Source: Providencia alcalifaciens (GTDB taxonomy: Bacteria > Pseudomonadota > Gammaproteobacteria > Enterobacterales > Enterobacteriaceae). From it: 64,000 nt of DNA. The position numbers and the translations under genes are program-made. Shown here one piece after another: positions 8,976 through 18,800 of this stretch; positions within the stretch are counted from its first letter, which is position 1; the number at the start of each line of letters is the position of its first letter. Location: the NCBI RefSeq assembly GCF_915403165.1, contig NZ_OU659204.1, positions 3,410,001 to 3,474,000 on the forward strand, in the 5' to 3' direction. The notes beneath the pieces were generated by a model. It was given only the letters and a program-made list of their open reading frames with translations, was not told the DNA's origin and did not search any database.

Positions 8976-9668
8976 ATGAATAAAAAACTAATAGGTACGT
9001 TTTGTTTGATAATCACTATGGTATTAACCGGATGTCAAACAACTCGCTCAAACCCAGATGTTGACCCGCGTTTATCTCAAAATGAGGACATTGAGTTTTT
9101 CAGTAAATCTGGGATCACGGCATGTATGGGTGGAGCGGCAGTCGGTGCACTCGCGTGTTTAGCCGTAGATAGCAAAAACAGAACGGGATGTATGATTGCG
9201 GCGGCAGTTGTGGGCTGCGGTGTTGGTGTCGGTGCGAACGCTTACCTTGATAACCAGCGTAAAACATATTCAAACAAAGAGCAGCAGTTAAATGCCATGA
9301 TTTCGGATATTCAACAAGAAAACCAACGCCTAAAAAGTGCATCCAGTACCGCAAAATCCGTTATTGCTGATGACAAACGCGAGTTGGCTAAAATCAACCA
9401 AGATATTGCGCAAAAACGTTTAGACCAAAAAGCGGCTGAGAAAAAACTGAAAGGTGTTGATGCCAACATTGCCTCATTACAAAAATCCCTGACTGACATG
9501 AAAAAACGTCAAAGAGAGTGGAAAGAAATTTCCGAGAAGAGTGCGGCACAAGGCATGAAAACAGCGCAGCTAGATACGCAAATTGCAGAAATGAAAACGC
9601 AAGTTTCATCTTTAGAAAAAGAGTTAGATAGCCTGTATTCTCAGCGTACTGCTATTAAAATCAGCTAA
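8976..9668 (+). CDS. coiled-coil lipoprotein with glycine-rich segment, TagQ-like position
   Basis: 230 residues. The signal ends in lipobox LTGC (Cys20). The next residues are not Asp at +2, so outer-membrane sorting is plausible. Residues about 46-85 are Gly/Ala/Cys-rich and weakly hydrophobic, like a glycine zipper. Residues about 95-225 are an uninterrupted coiled coil rich in K, Q and E. It follows the SUMF1 gene by 12 bp with an AGGA ribosome site. Its place next to the TagR-like gene matches TagQ, the outer-membrane lipoprotein that positions TagR. Homology to TagQ cannot be shown here. Confidence 0.7.
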   Translation: MNKKLIGTFCLIITMVLTGCQTTRSNPDVDPRLSQNEDIEFFSKSGITACMGGAAVGALACLAVDSKNRTGCMIAAAVVGCGVGVGANAYLDNQRKTYSNKEQQLNAMISDIQQENQRLKSASSTAKSVIADDKRELAKINQDIAQKRLDQKAAEKKLKGVDANIASLQKSLTDMKKRQREWKEISEKSAAQGMKTAQLDTQIAEMKTQVSSLEKELDSLYSQRTAIKIS

Positions 9669-9681
9669 TTGAGGGCATATT

Positions 9682-10170
9682 TTGAAGCTATTACCGTTAA
9701 TCACATTAGGTTCAGTATTGGTTCTTTCGGGTTGTGCGACTAACGTAGAAAACTGCGACCCCACAACCGGTGACGTCAATATTATTACTAAATTTAACTG
9801 CAAATACTCCGGCACTTACGATAAGCGGATTGAGTTAAAACAGGAAAAGCTTGAACACGAGAAAGTGTTAAATAGCGAATTTAAAGCTGTTTTTGCTGCG
9901 ATTGAAAATGAAAAGCGCCAAACCAATGCAGACTTAAAAAGCCAACAAAAAAGCCAGCAAGCGTTAAATAAATCAATCAATAACTTGTTAAATCAAGCAA
10001 GAGCCAAATCTAAAAACAGTAAGAGTATTCAAAATCAAATCAATTCTATTGACCAAAAAATGAAGGAAAATCAGAACGCGCCAGACCGTTCAGTGATGCA
10101 AAAACAACTCGAACTAGAGAGTTTAAAAAACCAAGTTTTAGATTTGCAAAAAGATTTAGATTTGAACTAA
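9682..10170 (+). CDS. small coiled-coil lipoprotein
   Basis: 162 residues from a TTG start, supported by GAGGG 6-7 nt upstream. Lipobox LSGC with Cys18. After a short Cys-containing segment (residues 20-45) the rest is a charged coiled coil, very rich in Lys, Gln and Asn. It is the last gene of the operon and is followed by a strong hairpin. It resembles the preceding lipoprotein in layout but lacks its glycine-rich segment. The family is not recognised. It may form an envelope-spanning or oligomeric partner of the preceding lipoprotein; this is inference from adjacency and shared architecture. Confidence 0.65.
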   Translation: MKLLPLITLGSVLVLSGCATNVENCDPTTGDVNIITKFNCKYSGTYDKRIELKQEKLEHEKVLNSEFKAVFAAIENEKRQTNADLKSQQKSQQALNKSINNLLNQARAKSKNSKSIQNQINSIDQKMKENQNAPDRSVMQKQLELESLKNQVLDLQKDLDLN

Positions 10171-10188
10171 GTTTCAAGATGTTAGACA

Positions 10189-10223
10189 TTAGGTCGGGTG
10201 GCCATGTTGACTTCCCGACCTAA
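10189..10223 (+). terminator. hairpin at end of the SrfC/Tag-like operon
   Basis: Perfect 10-bp inverted repeat (TTAGGTCGGG / CCCGACCTAA) with a 15-nt loop, 19 bp after the last lipoprotein gene. There is no long T-run, so it may act as an mRNA 3' stabiliser or a weak terminator between convergent genes. Confidence 0.55.
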
Positions 10224-10279
10224 GTATCCCTAAAAATTAAAATAGAGAGTTACACAGAATTATTTACAGGGCCCACATT

Positions 10280-11155
10280 TTATTTATTAAGCAGTTTGTA
10301 TGCATCGCATGACTCTTGAATTCCCCCTTCACAAGCTTTGTTATAAAGGCTTTTGGCGAGGGCTTTGTTTTTTCCGCCAGCTTGTCCATTCTCATACATC
10401 ACACCAAGATTATATTGTGCCGCCGCATCCCCTTGTTTCGCGGCTAATTCATACCAATATTTAGCCTTCTTATAATCCTGTTGAGTACCATAACCATTGT
10501 CATACAGTGAGCCAAGGTTATTTTGCGCATCTGGAAAACCTTGATTAGCGGCTAATTCATACCAGTATTTGGCCTGCTCGTAGTCTTGCTTTACGCCTTT
10601 TCCATCTTCATACAGTATGCCTAGATTAGATTGCGCGCGAGGCTCTCCCTGCTTAGCCGCTAATTCAAACCAATATTTTGCCTGCTCATAGTTTTGTTGC
10701 CCCCCCGTTCCCAGAACATAGAGTGTACCGAGATTGGTCTGTGCAGGAGAAAAACCTTGTTTAGCAGATAACTCGTACCAATATTTGGCTTGTTGAAAAT
10801 CTTGGAATCCCCAGCTTTTCTCTGTATACAAGACGGCAAGATTATATTGAGCTTCCGCATCACCTTGTTTGCCTGCTAATTCAAGCCAGTATTTGGCCTG
10901 CTGATAATCAGGTGACTTCACTTTTTTATTAATATGCAACATAGCAAGATTATATTGCGCGTGAGAATTACCTTGTTTTGCCGCTAATTCATACCAGTAT
11001 TTTGCGGTTTCATAGTTTTGTGTTACTTCCACGCCTTTCTCATACATAACACCAAAGTTATATTGCGAGATAGATTCCGACTTTTCAGAATTCATTTGGC
11101 AGCCCGTAACGGCAAAAAAAGCAAACAATAAAAAAGACAGTGAATAGGTTTTCAT
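10280..11155 (-). CDS. Sel1-repeat lipoprotein
   Basis: 291 residues starting at the Met that opens the signal peptide (MKTYSLSF); an upstream in-frame start at 11218 would bury that signal. Lipobox VTGC, then seven tandem Sel1-like repeats of about 36 residues (core pattern QYNLGVMY...DYEQAKYWYELAAKQGDA). Family members usually mediate protein-protein contacts in the envelope. The gene converges on the Tag-like operon and lies only about 110 bp from its end. A functional link is possible, since the second gene of that operon also ends in a Sel1-like unit, but is unproven. The repeats are visible as a ~108-bp periodicity in the DNA, which could allow copy-number change. Confidence 0.85.
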   Translation of the reverse strand: MKTYSLSFLLFAFFAVTGCQMNSEKSESISQYNFGVMYEKGVEVTQNYETAKYWYELAAKQGNSHAQYNLAMLHINKKVKSPDYQQAKYWLELAGKQGDAEAQYNLAVLYTEKSWGFQDFQQAKYWYELSAKQGFSPAQTNLGTLYVLGTGGQQNYEQAKYWFELAAKQGEPRAQSNLGILYEDGKGVKQDYEQAKYWYELAANQGFPDAQNNLGSLYDNGYGTQQDYKKAKYWYELAAKQGDAAAQYNLGVMYENGQAGGKNKALAKSLYNKACEGGIQESCDAYKLLNK

Positions 11156-11426
11156 ACTTATCTCATCCGTTAAATAATAGAAGGATTTAAATATACCTGA
11201 AAGATAAAACCATAACACGATGAGCTCACTTCAGTGGCATTTTTACGTGCATAGGAATGAAAATCTTCAACTCATAAAATCACTCAGAAAACCTGCATAA
11301 AATACGGCTTTAACGTATAATCAAGCTTATTGAGCTTTGGCTCACTTCACTGTGTCGGTATCATCATAAACAACACACGAACCCAGACTAAAATGGGCTT
11401 TTGAGACTCTATTGATCAGGTGGGAT

Positions 11427-12167
11427 ATGCTGGACTTTCTAAAAAATTATGACAACTTAACCGTCAGTGAAAAAAAAGTATTAAAATATCTTACCGATAA
11501 TATTGCCGATATTCCCTACTTAAATATTAATGAATTAGTCGCCAAAACGTTTGTCTCTAAGACTGTCATTATTAATTTATCCCAGAAATTAGGTTTTAGT
11601 GGGTTTAAAGAACTCAAGTTTCAAATTAATAGCCATATACTTTCGCAAAATAAAGCGGAAAAAAACAACCCTGCGTCGTATAAAAAGCAGCTTGAAAATA
11701 ATATTCATAAAACCTTCACCTTGATTAATGAAGAGCAAATTCGCGACTGTGCGAAAACATTACACGGCTCCCGTAATATCTTTTTAGTCGCGCGGGGCAC
11801 GAGTAAAGCCGTCGGTTATTATCTTGAACACTTGCTTTTCTCTCTTGGATTGCATTGTTTTTTTATCAACGACTATAATCTCTCCGACTCTTTTACTCGT
11901 CTAGTTAACCAAAATGACACAGTCATTTTTATTTCGTTATCTGGCGGAACCAAGAAAATCATAGAAACCGCTAAAATAGTGCAATTGAAAGAGGCTAACA
12001 TCATCAGTATGACCGCCTTTCACACCAATGAACTCACCGCCTACGCCAATAACACCCTTTTCTGCTTCGCGGATAGCTATGACACCAAACGGGATGATTC
12101 CAAATCCAGAACCGGATTTTTCATTCTGGTGGATTTGTTAATTAATGAATTGGAAAACCTGCTGTAA
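11427..12167 (+). CDS. MurR/RpiR family transcriptional regulator
   Basis: 246 residues from ATG 11427 (an in-frame TTG lies at 11412). An N-terminal RpiR helix-turn-helix covers residues about 1-75 (VAKTFVSKTVIINLSQKLGF). A C-terminal SIS phosphosugar-binding domain covers about 100-240, with the motifs ARGTSKAVG and ISLSGGTKKI. Such regulators sense phosphosugars produced by the pathway they control. The next genes downstream, a PTS EIICB and a lyase, are separated by 282 bp and are the natural targets. Whether it activates or represses cannot be read from the sequence. Confidence 0.88.
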   Translation: MLDFLKNYDNLTVSEKKVLKYLTDNIADIPYLNINELVAKTFVSKTVIINLSQKLGFSGFKELKFQINSHILSQNKAEKNNPASYKKQLENNIHKTFTLINEEQIRDCAKTLHGSRNIFLVARGTSKAVGYYLEHLLFSLGLHCFFINDYNLSDSFTRLVNQNDTVIFISLSGGTKKIIETAKIVQLKEANIISMTAFHTNELTAYANNTLFCFADSYDTKRDDSKSRTGFFILVDLLINELENLL

Positions 12168-12330
12168 ATAAACTCCCCATCACCTTATTTATTTAACTTA
12201 AGGTTAATTGAGTGTTTTTCATTCAATTAATTTTGTTATTCTTCAAATAATTATTTATTTAAAAAACTATCAACACATTGATGACAGAATCATTATTAAT
12301 ATGTTTTTTAAAGCTTTATTTAATTTTAAT

Positions 12331-12340
12331 GACCTAGGTC
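12331..12340. promoter_or_regulatory. palindrome upstream of the PTS gene, candidate operator
   Basis: GACCTAGGTC is a perfect 10-bp palindrome about 110 bp before the PTS start, in the otherwise AT-rich gap 12168-12449. A second GACCT-type half-site follows at about 12350 (TGTGACCTGAG). This is a candidate RpiR-type operator; no consensus is available to confirm it. Confidence 0.3.
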
Positions 12341-12449
12341 TTAATCTGTGACCTGAGATAATATTTAAAACCGTAACATCATTTCATTTAAAAAACCCAG
12401 TGCTAGTATTCCAGTTAATTTCAATAATTCTTCGTCATTAGGAAAAAAT

Positions 12450-14006
12450 ATGGCTAAAAGAAAATTCAGTGAGTCAATCCAGCGCTTTGGTAGGACACTG
12501 CTCCTGCCGATCGGGGTTCTGGCTCCAATTGGTATGATACTGGGGATCAGTGGTGCATTAGTTCAAACCTACATGATTGCTCGATTCCCTTTCCTCGGCA
12601 ATGAAACCGTTAACGCATTACTTGTCAGCATCCGTTCTATTGCGGGCGTTATCTTCGACAACATCCCATTACTGTTCGCCATGGGGGTTGCCTACGGCAT
12701 GAGCCAGCGCGATAAGGGGATCGCGGTCTTCGCCTCTGTTGTCGGTTACCTTTCGTTGATCATCACCATGAATATTTGGTTGGTGCTCACCGGTAAACTG
12801 GCGGATCCAGCGATTATGGGTCAAGTGGGACAGATTAAGGTTTTAGGTATTCAAACCTTAAACATCAGTGCCGCTGGGGGGATTATTACAGGGTTAATTG
12901 GTGCATGGGCCACCGATAAATTCTATAACCTCGAGCTGCCAACTGCCTTCGCCTTCTTCTCGGGTAAAAAATCAGTCGCAATTATCATGGTCGGTTTAAT
13001 GATCATGGTCGGTGGAACATTACCGTTTATCTGGGAAGTATTAGTGCAAGGCTTAATGAAGCTTTCCGCCGTCTTCCTCAGTCCTGTCGGTCCGTTCTTT
13101 ACCGCGGGGGGTGAACGTCTGTTTATTCCATTCGGGTTACACCACGTTTGGAACGTTCTGTTTAGATTTACCGAAGCTGGTGGTACCTATGTTATTGATG
13201 GACAGACCTTTGTCGGTGTCGTTCCAGCTTTAACGGAAGTGTTATTTAAGCAAGGTCCAAGTAGTGAATACTGGGCAATGATGCCAAGCCTGACGCGCTT
13301 TATGGCACAGCAACAAATGCTGGTAACGCTGTTCCTGTTCCCTGCCATTGCATTAGCTATCTATAAAACATCGAAAAAAGAGAACCGCGCTGAAGTTAAA
13401 TCGATGTTGGTGACCATGGTATTGACCGCGATGCTCGGTAACGTGACCGAACCGCTCGAATTTACCTTCGTGTTTATCGCACCGCTGCTGTACTTAATCT
13501 ACGCCATCATCGTCGGTATTGGTGCAGTGTTGTTGTCATTCGCTGGCGTTGCTATCGGGTATATCCGTGGAACCGTGTTTGACTTCACTATCTTCGGCCT
13601 GCTGTACGAGCACACTAACTGGATATTCTTAGTCCTGATTGGCGGTGGTTTAGCGGTAGTGACTTACTTTATCTTCTACTGGGCGATTATTAAATTTGAT
13701 ATCAAAACCCCAGGTCGTGAAGAGTCTAGCAACCTGAAAAATACGTTAATTAAAGAAAAACGTTATGGCGAAATCGCTGAGATCCTCGTTGAAGCCTTAG
13801 GCGGTAAAGAGAACATTCGTAACGTAGATAACTGTATTACCCGTATGCGTATTGATGTCGCAGAAGTGAATAAAATTGATAAAGATTTAATGTTGGAATC
13901 AGGATGTACCGCATTCTTCTTTCCATCGGCAAACCACGTCCACGTAGTGTATGGACCGAAAGTTGAATTTGTTCGCAACGCTGTTGATGAGTTCATGAAG
14001 AAATAA
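12450..14006 (+). CDS. PTS transporter EIICB, MalX/glucose-family
   Basis: 518 residues. Residues about 15-420 are a polytopic EIIC domain of the glucose/maltose PTS family, including the cytoplasmic-loop signature GNVTEPLEF. Residues about 435-518 are an EIIB domain with the phosphorylated Cys in DNCITRMR. No EIIA domain is present, so it must borrow a cytosolic EIIA, most likely Crr, as MalX does. GGAAAA precedes the ATG. It transports and phosphorylates a sugar or glucoside. Specificity cannot be read from the sequence, but the coupled downstream lyase argues for a conjugated substrate rather than plain glucose or maltose. The lyase gene follows within about 10 bp. Confidence 0.88.
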   Translation: MAKRKFSESIQRFGRTLLLPIGVLAPIGMILGISGALVQTYMIARFPFLGNETVNALLVSIRSIAGVIFDNIPLLFAMGVAYGMSQRDKGIAVFASVVGYLSLIITMNIWLVLTGKLADPAIMGQVGQIKVLGIQTLNISAAGGIITGLIGAWATDKFYNLELPTAFAFFSGKKSVAIIMVGLMIMVGGTLPFIWEVLVQGLMKLSAVFLSPVGPFFTAGGERLFIPFGLHHVWNVLFRFTEAGGTYVIDGQTFVGVVPALTEVLFKQGPSSEYWAMMPSLTRFMAQQQMLVTLFLFPAIALAIYKTSKKENRAEVKSMLVTMVLTAMLGNVTEPLEFTFVFIAPLLYLIYAIIVGIGAVLLSFAGVAIGYIRGTVFDFTIFGLLYEHTNWIFLVLIGGGLAVVTYFIFYWAIIKFDIKTPGREESSNLKNTLIKEKRYGEIAEILVEALGGKENIRNVDNCITRMRIDVAEVNKIDKDLMLESGCTAFFFPSANHVHVVYGPKVEFVRNAVDEFMKK

Positions 14007-14017
14007 AAGGATATATG

Positions 14018-15388
14018 ATGAGAGCCTTATATGATTCTAAGAGTAAAACCATCGATGACCGCGGTATAAAAGCCCTGTTATCGGATGAGGCCAAATACAA
14101 TACTTGGCTGATGTTTGAATCCATGTTAGCTCAAGCGCAGGCTGAAGCGGGGTTCATTCCCCAATCAGCGGCCGATGAAATTAAAGAAAAAGCGGTTATT
14201 GAGAACATTGATTTTGAAGAGATGAGCCGCATTTACCAAAAAATTGGGCATGGCTTCGTTCCCTTCTTAAAAGTCTTGGTGAATGCGTGTTCTGAAGAGA
14301 GTGGTAAATACATCCATTACGGAATTACTACCCAAAATATTCAGCAAAGCTCGCAGTTGTACATGATGAAAACGGTACATAATAAATTTATGTTGCTGTT
14401 AAGTGAGATCATCGAAAACCTGTCGGGTCTTGCTGAAAAAACCAAGCATATGGTGATGCCAGGCAGAACCCATGGACGCCACGCTATCCCAATTACTTAC
14501 GGTTACAAAGTATCCGTGTGGATCAGCGATTTTATCGACTGCTACCAGCGTATGAAAGAGTGTGAAAAGCGCGTATTTACCATCATGATGGGCGGCGCTG
14601 TGGGTGCGTTTAACTCCATGCCGGGGATTGGTTTAGAAGTGCAAAAACGCGTTGCTGAACTGACGGGTATGCATGCGATGGAAGTGCCATCTCGTAACCT
14701 AAGCACCCATAAATTAGAGTACATGGCGAACTTAGCGCTGATGGCGAATATCTGCCATAAAATCGGGGAAGAAGTTTACAGTACGACGCTGGAAGAAATA
14801 GCGGAAGTGTCTGAAGGCTTCACCAAAGGTACCGTGGGCAGCAGCACCATGCCACACAAAATCAACCCGAAACTGGCGAAAGGGATTATTGCTAACTCCC
14901 AAAAACTGTATTCGTTACCGAGTGTAGGGATGTATTCTGCCGTCAGGCCGTATGAAGGTGATAGCAGCTCCTATATGTTATTCGATGGGCTTATCGAAGA
15001 AGCGTTGGAACTGACCACTGAAATTTTATTAAGAACCGAAGAGCTGTCGAGAACTCTGGTACCTCACGAAGAGAGAATGCTGCATAACGTTCTGAGAAAT
15101 AAAGGGTTAGATAATACTGAATACGTGATGATGAAAATGGCTGAGAAGCTAGGTAAAGATAAGGCGCACTCATTACTGTATGAAGAAGCTATCAAAACCG
15201 CAGCGGATGGCGAGGATTTCTACACTAACCTCACCAAGAACGAAACCATTACAGCTGCATTTAGCAATGACGAAATCAAAGCGATGCTCGACCCTCGCTC
15301 GTATATTGGTTTATCCGTTGAGATTGCAGAAAAAGAAGCGAAACGTGGTTTAGCTGCAGCCCAAGAAATTAAAAAGCTTTATAAGTAA
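14018..15388 (+). CDS. class II fumarase/aspartase superfamily lyase, adenylosuccinate-lyase-like
   Basis: 456 residues. ATG 14018 sits 7 nt after AAGG; another ATG at 14015 is in frame. It has the superfamily signature GSSTMPHKINP (about residue 275) with the catalytic Ser loop, the TTQN and GRTHGRH blocks, and an adenylosuccinate-lyase-like C-terminal domain. Superfamily enzymes eliminate fumarate or a related group across a C-N or C-O bond. It is not the housekeeping purB, because it sits in an operon with a PTS permease and an RpiR regulator. By inference it cleaves the phosphorylated product of that PTS, perhaps a sugar-amino-acid or sugar-dicarboxylate conjugate. A rho-independent terminator follows. 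Confidence 0.82.
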   Translation: MRALYDSKSKTIDDRGIKALLSDEAKYNTWLMFESMLAQAQAEAGFIPQSAADEIKEKAVIENIDFEEMSRIYQKIGHGFVPFLKVLVNACSEESGKYIHYGITTQNIQQSSQLYMMKTVHNKFMLLLSEIIENLSGLAEKTKHMVMPGRTHGRHAIPITYGYKVSVWISDFIDCYQRMKECEKRVFTIMMGGAVGAFNSMPGIGLEVQKRVAELTGMHAMEVPSRNLSTHKLEYMANLALMANICHKIGEEVYSTTLEEIAEVSEGFTKGTVGSSTMPHKINPKLAKGIIANSQKLYSLPSVGMYSAVRPYEGDSSSYMLFDGLIEEALELTTEILLRTEELSRTLVPHEERMLHNVLRNKGLDNTEYVMMKMAEKLGKDKAHSLLYEEAIKTAADGEDFYTNLTKNETITAAFSNDEIKAMLDPRSYIGLSVEIAEKEAKRGLAAAQEIKKLYK

Positions 15389-15424
15389 TTATTAGCTTAA
15401 TAATTTAACTTAAATCCGTCATTT

Positions 15425-15458
15425 AAAGCCGTCATTTGAAAACAATGGCGGCTTTTTT
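15425..15458 (+). terminator. rho-independent terminator of the PTS-lyase operon
   Basis: Stem AAGCCGTCATT / AATGGCGGCTT (one T-G wobble) with a 7-nt loop, followed by TTTTTT. It lies about 40 bp after the lyase stop. Confidence 0.85.
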
Positions 15459-15862
15459 GGTTATAAAAATATGAATATCGCTAAATAATAGAAAAATAAT
15501 TCATTACTTTAAATTAGTTATTAATACCTAAAAAATAATTAGCAAGAATGGCTGTTAATAAATAATGTGAATTTGTTATCACATCTGATTTATTCTCAAT
15601 AAATTTATCTAAATTTTAATTCCTGTATTTAAAAGCAAAAATTAGTTTAATTCCCCACATAGAACTGTCATTTAATTTGTTCTTTTCACGTTCTATTAAT
15701 CTGCGTTTGGTGTGATTGACCAGTCAATAAATCTACTTTTTCGATAAATAAAAAGATTTTGAGATGGTGCTCAAGTATTTATTTTTATAAAACACAGATT
15801 ATCTCTGCGATTCTGTTTTCGATTCTTAATGATGTTTTTTGATTGATAACAAAGGTATCAGA
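15459..15862. other. AT-rich intergenic region before the autotransporter
   Basis: About 400 bp with no supported gene. It is strongly AT-rich and should carry the promoter of the autotransporter gene. The ribosome site AAAGG is at about 15851-15855. No clear operator was recognised. Confidence 0.5.
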
Positions 15863-18800
15863 ATGAACAAAGCACATAAATTCGCATCACCTTCTCGTTA
15901 TAAAAATAAAGCTGCAATAAATAAAAATATTTTTCAGCTCTCTATTATTACTTCAGCGCTGTTATTTTCCGGCTATACACTGGCTTACTCTGAAACAGGG
16001 CAACTCGGTGATAAAAATAGCTGGGAAAGCCAAGAATATAAAAATGACTGGGGACTGGCGGCAATGAATGCCTCCAGTGCTTACGCACTGGGATATCATG
16101 GGCAAGGCGCTAAAATTGGCGTAATGGACTCTGGCGCATTGCTAAGTCACAAGGAACTCAGTGGATCCCGCTTCCATGCGGTAAAAGCCAAAGGTGAATA
16201 TGGCTCAACTGGTATGCGCTATCCACAGGAAATGGGTGGAAACTATGAAAAAGGTCAAGCTTTCGATGTGACTGGAGATTGGATCAAAGGCGTGAATGAT
16301 ACCCACGGAACCCATGTTACCGGTACGGTTGGGGCAAACCGTGATGGTAATGGCATGCACGGTGTTGCTTGGGGGTCTGATGTTTATATCGGCAATACTG
16401 GCGCAACAGACAGTAATAACTACGGTCCTTATCAAGATTATCAATATTTTTACACTGGCTGGAAAGCGATGGTCGATGACGGAGCTCAAGTCATTAATAA
16501 CAGCTGGGGTACCAATACACGGATTATTAACACAGTAAAAACAACCGGTCCTGACGGAGGCAATACCACCGTCCATTTACCTGCTGATACCACTCAGCAA
16601 ACTGAATACGAATATTTCTATTTCAAAAAAGTGTATGGCGACAAACCTTCTTTTGTCGATGCCGCCTATGATGCAGTAAAAGGCACCAATGTAGTTCAAG
16701 TCTTTACCACCGGTAACCGTGATTTTGCGAATCCATACTATCGTCCTCTCTACCCTTATTTTAATCCTCAAGCTGAAAAACACTGGATTGCGGTTGCAGG
16801 ATTAAAACAAAATGCAGCTAAAACTGGCTATGAACTAGAAGGTATGTTCAACGAAGCAGGCAATGCTAAATGGTGGACTGTCGTTGCACCAAGCCGCTAT
16901 ATCTATTCAACCGTTGTCGACGCAGACGGTAATCCGGGTTGGGATACTTTCAGCGGAACATCAATGGCCGCGCCACATGTCACAGGCGCTATGGGCGTAT
17001 TGATGTCGCGTTATCAATCCATGAATGCTCTGCAAGTTCGCGATGTTATGTTTACTACCGCCAATCGCTACAATCCTGATGGTTCCCTGTATAACAATTG
17101 GACTTCTGCAGATGGCGTACCCGATGATCGTTACGGCTGGGGTACACCAGATTTAGAAAAAGGCATGTACGGCCCGGGTCAATTCTTAGGTAAATTCGAA
17201 TATAACTTAGATTCTACTCCACTTGATGTTTGGACCAACGATATCTCCCAAGCAGCGTTAGATCAGCGTGAAATCGAGGATCTTGCATGGTTAACTGACT
17301 ATAAAAACAATGGTATCGATGCGGGAGGAAATTACGAATTAGGTGATAATTTCGTTGTCAACGATGGCAATCCAGACCCTGCATCCCATATTGTCGATAT
17401 CAATGATGCTAAAAAATGGCGTCAAGAGTATTACCAAAAACGCGCTGACGCTATTCAAGCCAAAATTGATGCCGGCTTGTATGACGGTACATTAGTGAAA
17501 CAAGGTCAAGGCGCTTTAGTCATGACTGGTGATAACACTTATCGTGGCGGCACTACCGTTGAACAAGGCACGCTGTATGGTTTCACTGAATCTTTCGGTA
17601 CTGCAGATGTGAATGTGAACGGCGGTGCAATCAGTGTGATCGACCACTATAACGACACGTTCACTCAAAAAGGCCAGCTGACGTCCAATCAAAGTCATAA
17701 AGCCAACATCAATATCAATGATAAAGGCACGTATTTGGTCGCTGTGGGTCACAATGCGAATGTCGGTAATCTGACTTTGAATCAAGGTGCTCAACTTGAT
17801 GTCGCCGCAAGTGATGTCGGCCAATTAAAAGATGTTTATCTAAATGGTAATACCGTTCAAGGTACAGTGAATGCAGATAATCTCGTGGATAGCCGTGCAA
17901 AAGCTAAAGCCTTAGCAGCAACGCCAAATAATGCGATATCGGATGATTACGCATTATTCCAAAAAGATGTTTCTGTAAAAAATAATACGATTACAGGCTC
18001 AATTAGCAAAAAAGACGATACGACTTTAGCGACCTTCGCAAACAATGAAAATGGTCGTGCTATTGCAAATACATTAGACAGTAATGCAAAAGGCCAACTG
18101 TTTGATGCCGTATTGCCAATGAGCGCAAATGACCTGAGCAGCACCTATCAATCATTGGGTAGCGATATGCTACTAAATGCAAATACTGCCAGTGTGGTGA
18201 ACGTATTAGGCTTAACGCGTACCGTGAAAGATCAGGCTATTGGTGTCGGTCATGGCCGCTATGCTAACCTCGAAAACAGTAACGCTCGTATGTGGATGAC
18301 TGGCGTCGGTCAATGGGGCAATCTGGACTACGGCTATAGCAATATGGACGTGGATTTCTACGCAGGATTAGTCGGCGCAGAAATTGATGTCACTGAAAAT
18401 ACCAAAGCAGGTCTGTTCTTCGGTGCGGGTTCAACCAAATATAAAGCTCACGAATACGGAAAAATTGACAGCAATGACCTCCATGTTGGTCTGTATGGTG
18501 TTTCCAACATCAAGGATGTAGCCGCAGTAAACTATGGTATTACTCACACTAACCAAGATCGTGATGCAAAACGCACATTATGGGTCGGACAAACGTCAGG
18601 TTTTAACTCCACCAGCTATGATGCAAAAATCACTCAGTTCTTCTTGGAAGGCGCTTATACCCAGTTGAATAATGATAAATACTCTATTGAACCGTATGCT
18701 GGATTTAACTGGCTACATGTTTCAACAGACAGTATCAATGAGCAAGTCGGCAATATGCAGTTCAGTACTAAAACTGATAATCAAGATATCCAAGTGGGTA

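Noticed and set aside
11156..11218. Longer start for the Sel1 lipoprotein
   Set aside because: Would place the lipoprotein signal peptide internally.
16205..16576. Antisense frame of 123 codons within the autotransporter
   Set aside because: Covers the conserved protease domain; no start signal or recognisable product.
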